Assembly (NCBI GenBank): GCA_007695205.1
Contig: REEF01000909.1
Coordinates: forward strand, 1-12,223
From: Planctomycetaceae bacterium
GTDB taxonomy: Bacteria; Planctomycetota; Planctomycetia; Pirellulales; Pirellulaceae
Reading direction: 5' to 3'
Length of the DNA: 12,223 nucleotides
Shown here piece by piece: positions 1 through 6,099 of the stretch; the first letter of the stretch is position 1; each line of letters begins with the position of its first letter. The notes beneath the pieces were generated by a model that saw only the letters and a program-made list of their open reading frames with translations, did no database searches and was not told the origin of the DNA. The translations under genes were made by a program, and so were the position numbers.

Positions 1-167
1 TAAGTCCAGGCAGGAAATCAGGTTGTGCCGTTCGGCAGGATTGACAGTGCCATTCACTCCCGACCCCCTTGCCCTCCGCGGCCTGACCTCCGAACCACGG
101 GGGCTTGTATTGGCGGGACGTTACGGTACATTGCGAAGCTAGGTGCTTTGTTTGCTATGCCTTCGCG

Positions 168-174
168 AAAGGGA
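168..174 (+). promoter_or_regulatory. ribosome binding site of the SDR gene
   Basis: AAAGGGA lies 6 nt before the ATG at 181 and favours that start over the in-frame ATG at 157 and the GTG at 25. The GTG-started version would add about 50 residues before the Rossmann fold that look like translated non-coding DNA. Confidence 0.5.
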
Positions 175-180
175 ACATCG

Positions 181-1173
181 ATGGACGTGAAGAACGTTTT
201 ACTGACGGGGGCGGGGGGAAAGATTGGCCGAGCCCTTTTGCCGGAATTGGTCCGGGCCGGCTACGCGGTGCGAGCGCTGGAATATACCGATGGACTGCAG
301 GTCGAACGCCTGAACCATGTGGAAGTCGTCGTCGGTGACCTGCGCGATCCGGGATTGGCACCGCAGTTGATCGAAGACATCGATGTGGTGATCCACATGG
401 CGAACGTCAAGGAAAACAAGCAACTGTTCCTGGACGCCAACGTCAAGGGCACGTTCTATCTGCTGGACGCCTGCAAACAGTCGGGGAACGTTCGTCAGTT
501 CATCCAAGCAGGGTCCGATGCGCGCGCCGGGATCTACTATTATCCTCAGCCGATCCCGATCGACGAGAATCATCGGCACTCGGGCTATCCGGGCTACTAT
601 CCGCTGTCGAAGGTGCTGGAAGAGGTGATGTGCGAACAGTACCAGATTATGTACCAGACGCCGATCACCATCCTGCGGTTCTCGTGGGTGCACGACGAAG
701 ACGATATCCTGTCGCACGTGACGTTGCAGGAACCCAATCTAGGCGTGCCGGTCTGGCGAGACTGGGCGACCACTCCCGAACAGCATGCGTACTTCCAGCA
801 AGGCAAAAACGCGGTGGCCTGCCTGGTGCATGCCGATGGCAGCGCGGGCCAGCGGCAGATCGTGGGCATCCGGGATGTGGTCCAGTCGGTGATGCTGGCG
901 ATCGGGAACCCGACGGCCATCGGCCATGCGTTCAACGTATCCGGACCGGCGCCGTTCGCTTACGACGTGCTGGCCGATTATGTGGCTCAACAACTGGATC
1001 TGCCGGTCGTTCGTTTCGAGGTCAGCGAGTTCCATGATTTTTGCATCGACATGAGCAAGTCCCGGTCGGTGCTCGGTTTCCAGCCTCAATGGGATATCTT
1101 TCGCATCGTGGACGACGCCGTACGCTTCCGAAAAGAGGGCAAGACCCGTTCGACGTGCCTGTACCCGGGCTAG
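181..1173 (+). CDS. NAD(P)-dependent epimerase/dehydratase (extended SDR)
   Basis: This 330-residue protein is an extended short-chain dehydrogenase/reductase, a cytoplasmic enzyme class that oxidises, epimerises or dehydrates sugars and nucleotide sugars using bound NAD(P). The N-terminal beta strand runs straight into the nucleotide-binding glycine motif GAGGKIG (residues 10-16), and the acidic VGDLRD follows at 51-56. GSDA (111-114) supplies the usual Ser/Thr position, and the catalytic YxxxK pair is Y140/K144 in YPLSK. The length is normal for the family. The next two genes on the same strand encode a sugar isomerase and a Gfo/Idh/MocA dehydrogenase, so a role in catabolism of a sugar or uronate is inferred. 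The exact substrate is unknown; UDP-glucose epimerase-like or uronate dehydrogenase-like activity are both possible. The family call is firm and the start is fairly sure. Confidence 0.9.
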   Translation: MDVKNVLLTGAGGKIGRALLPELVRAGYAVRALEYTDGLQVERLNHVEVVVGDLRDPGLAPQLIEDIDVVIHMANVKENKQLFLDANVKGTFYLLDACKQSGNVRQFIQAGSDARAGIYYYPQPIPIDENHRHSGYPGYYPLSKVLEEVMCEQYQIMYQTPITILRFSWVHDEDDILSHVTLQEPNLGVPVWRDWATTPEQHAYFQQGKNAVACLVHADGSAGQRQIVGIRDVVQSVMLAIGNPTAIGHAFNVSGPAPFAYDVLADYVAQQLDLPVVRFEVSEFHDFCIDMSKSRSVLGFQPQWDIFRIVDDAVRFRKEGKTRSTCLYPG

Positions 1174-1183
1174 AACACGTAAA

Positions 1184-1253
1184 AAAAGGGGTCGGACCCC
1201 TTTTGCCGGAACGGCCCGTAGGGTGCTTCGCACCAAAGGGGTCCGACCCCTTT
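1184..1253. repeat. compound palindromic repeat unit (REP/BIME-like)
   Basis: Four hairpin-forming elements follow almost without gaps. First is a perfect 21-bp odd palindrome (1184-1204; arm AAAAGGGGTC, centre G). Then come GCCG-GAA-CGGC (1205-1215) and GGTGC-TTC-GCACC (1222-1234). Last is a 19-bp odd palindrome (1235-1253; arm AAAGGGGTC, centre C). The outer two are also reverse complements of each other over 19 bp, so the whole unit can fold as one long cruciform. Each outer stem ends in a T-run on either strand, so it could also act as a bidirectional terminator or attenuator between the SDR and isomerase genes. The arrangement resembles REP doublets mobilised by REP-associated tyrosine transposases, but no such transposase is present here. 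Confidence 0.8.
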
Positions 1254-1287
1254 TTCTACACGATTTTGCACAGGAGAGCAGAAAGCC

Positions 1288-2124
1288 ATGAAGATCAGCG
1301 CCAGTTATTGGATGTTCCAGGGTGGTTTGGAAGCCCAGTTACCCGTCGACGATGCCCTGGTCCAGGCTCGCCAGTTGGGTTTCGACGCCATCGAGTTGTG
1401 CGTGGCCAGTTCGGGCGTTTTGACGCACGAGACGACGCAGGATCAGTGCGAGGCGATCCGCGCTCGGGCTGCCGAATTGGGCATCGAGATCGCCAGCGTG
1501 GCCAGTGGCGAGAGCTGGGGATGTTCGCCCACCGACGATGATCCGGCAGTGCGAGCCAAGATCGTCGATTTCACCAAGCAGGCGTTACAAGTCGCCAAAT
1601 GGTTGGGCGTAGACGCGTATCTTTATGTCCCCGGTGCGGTGGACGTCTTCTTTTTGGAGAACAGTCCGGTCGTGCCCTACGACGTATGCTACCAGCGCGC
1701 TGGAGAAGCCATCCAGCAGATCCTGCCGACGGCCGAACGGTTGGGGGTGACGTTGGGCATCGAGAACGTGTGGAACAAGTTCCTGCTCAGCCCGCTGGAG
1801 ATGCGAGATTTCATCGACAGCTTCGATTCCCAGGCCGTGGGCAGCTATTTCGATGTGGGCAATGTGTTGCTGACCGGCTATCCGGAACATTGGATCGACA
1901 TCCTGGGCTCGCGGATCAAGCGGGTACACGTCAAGGACTTTAAGAAATCGGTGGGAACCGTCGAAGGCTTTGTCGACATGCGGGAAGGCGACGTGGACTT
2001 CCAGACGGTCAAGCAAGCGTTGGCTCGGATCGGCTACGATGGATACATCACGGCGGAAATGCTGCCCTTCCAGCCGGGTCGGCCGGAAAAGACGGCGGCC
2101 GCCATGCAAGAGCTGTTCAAATAA
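1288..2124 (+). CDS. sugar phosphate isomerase/epimerase, TIM-barrel
   Basis: This 278-residue protein belongs to the xylose isomerase-like TIM-barrel superfamily, which includes ketose 3-epimerases, hydroxypyruvate isomerase and inosose dehydratase-like enzymes. The expected metal site is visible: E159 (LGIEN), D189 (YFDVGN), H214 (VHVKD) and E257 (TAEMLPF). The spacing matches D-psicose/tagatose 3-epimerase-type enzymes, where a divalent metal and two glutamates drive proton exchange next to a carbonyl. Length is typical. AGGAGA (1272-1277) lies 10 nt before the ATG. The gene is 114 bp downstream of the SDR gene, separated by the palindromic repeat, and 21 bp upstream of a Gfo/Idh/MocA gene, with which it is surely co-transcribed. 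There is no signal peptide, so it is cytoplasmic. The substrate is not predictable from sequence. Confidence 0.9.
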   Translation: MKISASYWMFQGGLEAQLPVDDALVQARQLGFDAIELCVASSGVLTHETTQDQCEAIRARAAELGIEIASVASGESWGCSPTDDDPAVRAKIVDFTKQALQVAKWLGVDAYLYVPGAVDVFFLENSPVVPYDVCYQRAGEAIQQILPTAERLGVTLGIENVWNKFLLSPLEMRDFIDSFDSQAVGSYFDVGNVLLTGYPEHWIDILGSRIKRVHVKDFKKSVGTVEGFVDMREGDVDFQTVKQALARIGYDGYITAEMLPFQPGRPEKTAAAMQELFK

Positions 2125-2145
2125 CTCGCTGGAAAGGAACCTATC

Positions 2146-3162
2146 ATGATTCGAGTCGGGATCGCAGGTCTGGGCTTTATGGGCAAGATGCATCTGCGTT
2201 GCTACCGGGACCTGCCGGACGTCCAGGTGGTCGCCATCTGCGACACGGACCCCGCCAAATTCGAGGATACCGCAGGCACGGCGGGAAACATCGAGGGCGC
2301 GGCGGCGCCGCTGGATTTCACGGGCGTCCAATTGTACGACCGCTTCGACAAGATGTTGGCCGAATCGCAACTGGACGCGCTGTCGATCACCCTGCCAACC
2401 TACCTGCACAAAGACCACACGATCCAGGCACTGCAGGCCGGTGTCCACGTGCTGTGTGAAAAGCCCATGGCCGCCACGGTCGACGAAGGACAAGCGATGG
2501 CTGCTCAGGCACGGCAAAGCGGCAAACGGCTGCAGATCGGCCATTGTATCCGGTTCTGGCCCGAATACGTCAAAGCCAAGGAATTGATCGATTCCGGTAG
2601 GTACGGCCAGGTGCGCGCGGCGACCTTCCAGCGATTAAGTATGACACCGACCTGGTCTTGGGAGAATTGGATTCTGGACGCCGACAAGAGCGGCGGCGCG
2701 GCGCTGGACCTGCACATCCACGACGCGGACTTCGTTCAGTACGTGTTCGGCATGGCCGACCAGGTGTTCAGCCGAGCGGTGCGGGGACCGTCGGGTGGCG
2801 ACGACCATCTGGTCACCCAGTACCTGTACGGCGATGATCGGGTGATCACCGCCGAAGGTGGCTGGATGATGGCGCCGACCTTCGGATTCCAGATGAGCTT
2901 TCACATCGTGCTGGACAAAGCCGCGATCGTCTACGATTGCACTCGCCAAGTGGCTTTCCGGGTTTGCCCTGCCGACGGCGAAGCCTACACCCCGGAGATC
3001 CTTCCTGGTGACGGGTACTCGAACGAAATCGCCCATTTCGTCCGGGCCGTGCACGGTGAAGCGGTGCCCGAGATCATCACCCCCGAACAGTCCGTCGATT
3101 CGTTGCGTCTGGTGCTGGCCGAAAAGCACTCCGCCGCGACCGGCCAGATCGTGCGGATCTGA
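2146..3162 (+). CDS. Gfo/Idh/MocA family oxidoreductase (cytoplasmic)
   Basis: A 338-residue NAD(P)-dependent dehydrogenase of the glucose-fructose oxidoreductase/inositol dehydrogenase/rhizopine (MocA) family. The Rossmann motif GLGFMG lies at residues 8-13, the acidic end of beta-2 is at ICDTD (31-35), and the family signature EKP is at 105-107, with K106 the expected catalytic lysine. The C-terminal domain carries GGAALDLHIHD (183-193), whose D188, H192 and D193 fit the usual substrate-binding and proton-relay positions. AAAGGA (2133-2138) precedes the ATG by 7 nt. It lacks any export signal, unlike the Tat-exported relative encoded convergently just downstream. Together with the upstream isomerase and SDR it points to oxidation of a sugar, polyol or glycoside, possibly through a keto intermediate. 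The substrate is inferred only at class level. Confidence 0.92.
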   Translation: MIRVGIAGLGFMGKMHLRCYRDLPDVQVVAICDTDPAKFEDTAGTAGNIEGAAAPLDFTGVQLYDRFDKMLAESQLDALSITLPTYLHKDHTIQALQAGVHVLCEKPMAATVDEGQAMAAQARQSGKRLQIGHCIRFWPEYVKAKELIDSGRYGQVRAATFQRLSMTPTWSWENWILDADKSGGAALDLHIHDADFVQYVFGMADQVFSRAVRGPSGGDDHLVTQYLYGDDRVITAEGGWMMAPTFGFQMSFHIVLDKAAIVYDCTRQVAFRVCPADGEAYTPEILPGDGYSNEIAHFVRAVHGEAVPEIITPEQSVDSLRLVLAEKHSAATGQIVRI

Positions 3163-3183
3163 GGCCGGGCAACCGAAACGCCG

Positions 3184-4512
3184 TCAGCCCAGTTTCCAGG
3201 GGGCTCGGTATTCGTAGTGCAGCAACTGGTTGGCTTCCTCGCAATCGGGAAAACGTTCCTCGACGGCATCCCATTGCAGGCGGCGGCCCAGTTGCAGGGA
3301 GATGTTGGCGATCAGCGCGAACGTCGTCGACCGGTGTCCGGTCTCGATGTCGGCGGTCGGGGTTTCGCGAGTCCGCATGCAGTCCAGGAAGTTCCTGGCA
3401 TGCATGGCGGTCAACATCGCATTGTTACTGGGATGGTCGACTTCTTCCGGCTTGACGCGCGGCTCGCGATCCTGGAACTGGCCACCCCGTTCCGGCACGA
3501 CCCGATAGCCTCGTTCGCTGGCGTACACCGTGCCATCGGTGCCGCGAAATTCGATCTCGCCGAACGGGAACGCCCGGTTGCCGCTGGTCTCGTACTGGCC
3601 GAACAACGCCAGGCGGCCCGAGTCGAATTCGAAGGTCACGACGGCCGTATCAGGGATCGTCCGATCATCGTCGACGGCGTAACGGCCCCCGACCGCCGTG
3701 ACGGCCGAAGGTGCCAGTTCGTCGGTGCACCAGCGGATCGCATCCAAAAAGTGGACTCCCCAATTGGCCATCTGCGAGGAATACAGGTCCCACCAGCGGA
3801 AGCGGTACGGCGCGATGTTCTCTTGGAACGGGCGTCGCGGCCGAGGACCCAGCCACATGTCCCAGTCCAGATGAGCGGGAGGAGCCGACGGGGCGGCTCG
3901 ACCGATGCCACGCGGCACCATGTTGCTTAACCGATACGCCGTGCTGACACAGATCTTGCCGAAATCGCCTTGTCGAGCACGTTCGGCCAGACGCGTATAC
4001 AAGGGGGAACTGCGACGATGCGTTCCGACCTGAACCACTCGCTTGTTCCGCTCGGCTGCCTGGACCATCCGCCGACCTTCGACCACCGTCATCGACAGCG
4101 GTTTTTCCACGTACACGTCCTTGCCCGCATCACAGGCCATGATCGTCTGGATCGCGTGCCAATGGTCCGGCGTGGCGATCACGACCGCATCGATATCATC
4201 GCGATCGATCAAGCGGCGAAAGTCGGTGTAGGTCGCCACCTGGCCGCCGGCCTTCTCCTTGGCTGCGGCCACGATCTTTTGGTCCACGTCGCACACCGCG
4301 ACGATCTGCATGTCGTCATGTTCCATGAACGCGTCCATCATTTGGCCGCCACGGTTGGCGACGCCGATGAACCCCAGCCGGATCTTCTCATTCGCTTGCA
4401 GCGGATCGGCAGCTCGCGACACGCGTGGCACGGCAGCGGCGGTCCATCCCAGCGCGGCGGCAGCGGCGCTGGATTGGGTGAACGTTCGACGATCGATGCG
4501 TTGGGTCATCAT
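3184..4512 (-). CDS. Tat-exported Gfo/Idh/MocA family oxidoreductase
   Basis: A 442-residue exported Gfo/Idh/MocA oxidoreductase. The N-terminus has a twin-arginine signal (RRTFTQSS, R8-R9) followed by an alanine-rich hydrophobic stretch and an Ala-x-Ala-like cleavage region near residues 31-36. The nucleotide-binding segment GFIGVANRGG (47-56) departs slightly from GxGxxG. EKP is at 136-138, and the C-terminal domain contains NWGVHFLD (250-257) with H254 and D257. Tat export implies folding with the nicotinamide cofactor before transport, as known for Zymomonas glucose-fructose oxidoreductase. An upstream in-frame extension exists to 4974 but overlaps the dihydroorotase gene and is not protein-like. 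Two adjacent ATGs (4512 and 4509) are possible. The gene lies 59 bp after the dihydroorotase-like gene on the same strand and is convergent with the sugar cluster, 21 bp away. The substrate is unknown. Confidence 0.9.
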   Translation of the reverse strand: MMTQRIDRRTFTQSSAAAAALGWTAAAVPRVSRAADPLQANEKIRLGFIGVANRGGQMMDAFMEHDDMQIVAVCDVDQKIVAAAKEKAGGQVATYTDFRRLIDRDDIDAVVIATPDHWHAIQTIMACDAGKDVYVEKPLSMTVVEGRRMVQAAERNKRVVQVGTHRRSSPLYTRLAERARQGDFGKICVSTAYRLSNMVPRGIGRAAPSAPPAHLDWDMWLGPRPRRPFQENIAPYRFRWWDLYSSQMANWGVHFLDAIRWCTDELAPSAVTAVGGRYAVDDDRTIPDTAVVTFEFDSGRLALFGQYETSGNRAFPFGEIEFRGTDGTVYASERGYRVVPERGGQFQDREPRVKPEEVDHPSNNAMLTAMHARNFLDCMRTRETPTADIETGHRSTTFALIANISLQLGRRLQWDAVEERFPDCEEANQLLHYEYRAPWKLG

Positions 4513-4516
4513 GGAA

Positions 4517-4521
4517 CTCCT
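4517..4521 (-). promoter_or_regulatory. ribosome binding site of the Tat Gfo/Idh/MocA gene
   Basis: AGGAG on the minus strand sits 4 nt before the ATG ending at 4512 and 7 nt before the ATG ending at 4509. It confirms that translation begins here rather than at the far-upstream in-frame starts. The second ATG has the better spacing, so the protein may be one residue shorter. Confidence 0.6.
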
Positions 4522-4571
4522 AATTGCGGGAAAAACGACTCGAAACAAACGCGGGATAGGTATTCGCCCAT

Positions 4572-5840
4572 CTAGAGTTTTGGGACGCCGGCCACGATCG
4601 TCTGCACCGCTCGGCCGCGTAACGTCCACCCGGCCAGCGGTGTGTTGATGCTCTTGGATCGAAACTTCCTCGGGTCGACGGTCCAGGATGCGTGCGGATC
4701 GATGATCACGATGTCTGCATCGGCCCCGATCCGCAACGTGCCGCGGTCGATGCCCAGCACGCGAGCCGGATGAATGGTCATCTTGGCCAGCGCGCTCATC
4801 CAATCCAGATGCCCCGGTTCGATCAGCTTGGTAACCACCAAACCCAGCGTCGTCTCCAAGGCAACCATGCCAAACGGCGCCAAATCCAACTCCAGCATCT
4901 TCTTCTCGCTGGCTCGAGGCGTGTGACCGCTGCAGATCACATCGATGGTTCCGTCCGCCAATCCTGCCAGGCATGCGTCGACATGTTCTTGGGAACGCAA
5001 GGGCGGGTTCAATTTGTAGTTCGAATCAAAGCCGCGCAGGCACTCGTCCGTCAACACCGCGTTGATCGGGACGATACCTGCCGTGATGTTGATCCCCCGC
5101 GCCTTCACGCGACGGACCTGATCCACGCTGCCGGCGGTCGATATGTTCAACAAATGCAAGCGCCCGCCCGTGGACTCGGCCAACCGGATATCACGACTGG
5201 CCATCACGTCCTCGGCTTCGGTCGGCAACCCGGGCAGCGCCAGCACCATCGAGATCTTGCCTTCATGCATCACACCATCGTGGGACAATTCCCAATCCTC
5301 GGTGTGGTTCAGGATCGGCTTGTCGAACATCAAGCAGTATTCCAAGGCTCTGCGCAGCAACTCCGAATTCTGGATCGGCCGAGGGGCGTCGGTTAATGCT
5401 ACCGCGCCGGCTTCGACCAGCGAACCGATTTCTGCCAGTTCCTTTCCGGCGCGGTCCTTGCTGACACAGCCGGCGACCAGCACGTGGCAGTTGTTGGCAC
5501 GCGCTGCCTTTTGGTGAATGAATTCAACGCTAGCCTGCGAATCGATCGGCGGTTCGGTGTTCGGCAGACAAAGGATCGATGTAAATCCGCCGGCGACAGC
5601 CGCTGCCGTGGCGGTCAGAATGGTTTCATCTTCTTCCCTGCCCGGCTCGCCCAATTGTGCGCTCAGATCGATCAATCCGGGAGCGACGATCTTGCCCGTG
5701 GCATCGATCACCTGATCGACCTGTTCCGCTTGGCCTTCGTAACCTGCGATCTTGCCATCTTCCACCAACAGATCGATCATCTGGTCCATTTCCTGGCTGG
5801 GATCAATCACTCGGCCATTCTGGATTAGGATTCGGGTCAT
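4572..5840 (-). CDS. dihydroorotase-like protein, probably non-catalytic (PyrC'/PyrX type)
   Basis: A 422-residue amidohydrolase-fold protein matching the class I/bacterial dihydroorotase family over its whole length: an N-terminal composite-domain strand, PGLIDL at 54-59, CLPNTEPPID at 91-100, NPPLRS at 278-283, the IHPARVLGID-like segment near 366-375, and a C-terminal strand. Active dihydroorotases bind zinc through an HxH pair, a bridging Asp or Lys, two further His and an Asp. Here the HxH positions read S60 and Q62, the later His is N232 (LHLLNIST), and the catalytic Asp in the usual DHAPH motif is G305 (SGHTPR). H179 (NHTED) remains, and D151 may. The protein is therefore probably not a working dihydroorotase. 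Such forms are known as structural partners of aspartate carbamoyltransferase (Pseudomonas PyrC'). No pyrB is in the window. Allantoinase or hydantoinase activity is unlikely because those also need the metal site. Confidence 0.85.
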   Translation of the reverse strand: MTRILIQNGRVIDPSQEMDQMIDLLVEDGKIAGYEGQAEQVDQVIDATGKIVAPGLIDLSAQLGEPGREEDETILTATAAAVAGGFTSILCLPNTEPPIDSQASVEFIHQKAARANNCHVLVAGCVSKDRAGKELAEIGSLVEAGAVALTDAPRPIQNSELLRRALEYCLMFDKPILNHTEDWELSHDGVMHEGKISMVLALPGLPTEAEDVMASRDIRLAESTGGRLHLLNISTAGSVDQVRRVKARGINITAGIVPINAVLTDECLRGFDSNYKLNPPLRSQEHVDACLAGLADGTIDVICSGHTPRASEKKMLELDLAPFGMVALETTLGLVVTKLIEPGHLDWMSALAKMTIHPARVLGIDRGTLRIGADADIVIIDPHASWTVDPRKFRSKSINTPLAGWTLRGRAVQTIVAGVPKL

Positions 5841-5897
5841 TTGCCTGTAATACCTCGTGGGGAAGGGGACGGTGTCGACGCCAGCAGCACTTCAGCT

Positions 5898-5922
5898 TGG
5901 CAGCGTTTTCCGAGGGCTGCCA
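5898..5922 (-). other. inverted repeat in the leader of the dihydroorotase-like gene
   Basis: TGGCAGC and GCTGCCA form a 7-bp perfect stem with an 11-nt loop, roughly 60-80 nt before the start codon on the minus strand. It would lie inside the transcript if the promoter proposed at 5941-5969 is used. It has no T-run, so it is not a terminator by itself. A regulatory role is only a possibility. Confidence 0.3.
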
Positions 5923-5940
5923 CCGCCTGCCGGTCCGATC

Positions 5941-5969
5941 ACTGTAAACTGCGGTAGGGATTTCGACAA
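5941..5969 (-). promoter_or_regulatory. candidate sigma70-like promoter for the dihydroorotase-like gene
   Basis: Reading the minus strand, TTGTCG (5969-5964) and TACAGT (5946-5941) are separated by exactly 17 nt. Each matches the -35/-10 consensus at four of six positions. This predicts a leader of roughly 90 nt. The call rests on motif matching alone. Confidence 0.3.
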
Positions 5970-6014
5970 GTCGACAGCTAGCAGAAGAAGCGGGGCAAGA
6001 TTCGAGAAACGCTC

Positions 6015-6045
6015 TTGACCGGAAAAACGCATCCTGTTAGTTAAT
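6015..6045 (+). promoter_or_regulatory. candidate promoter for the first barrel gene
   Basis: TTGACC (6015-6020) is five of six to the -35 consensus. GTTAAT (6040-6045) is four of six to the -10 but at a long 19-nt spacing, so the match is weak. The divergent region 5841-6099 otherwise holds only the opposing candidate promoter and a short inverted repeat; no extra gene was seen in it. Confidence 0.25.
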
Positions 6046-6099
6046 CCCCCGCTTCGTAACTTATCCCTATCGACATTTGATTCACCATGGCTTGAGCCC

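Noticed and set aside
1184..1204. Simple intrinsic terminator after the SDR gene
   Set aside because: The stem plus T-run would fit, but a second inverted copy and two further hairpins follow at once, so a repeat unit explains the structure better. Terminator function remains possible as a side effect.
1184..1253. CRISPR array
   Set aside because: There are only two copies, in inverted orientation, with no regular spacers and no cas genes.
1585..2544. Minus-strand open frame of 319 codons across the isomerase and Gfo/Idh/MocA genes
   Set aside because: It spans two genes and their gap on the opposite strand, and its His/Arg/Gln/Asp-rich translation is typical of an antisense shadow.
3163..3183. 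Bidirectional terminator between the convergent oxidoreductase genes
   Set aside because: The 21-bp gap shows no stem of useful length and no T-run.
3217..3930. Plus-strand open frame of 237 codons antisense to the Tat oxidoreductase
   Set aside because: It mirrors a well-supported coding region on the other strand, has no recognisable domain and is a usual by-product of GC-rich codons.
4513..4974. N-terminal extension of the Tat oxidoreductase frame up to 4974
   Set aside because: It overlaps the dihydroorotase-like gene in another frame, its sequence is Arg/Asp/Gly-rich and unlike the family, and a Tat signal with a good AGGAG site marks the start at 4512/4509.
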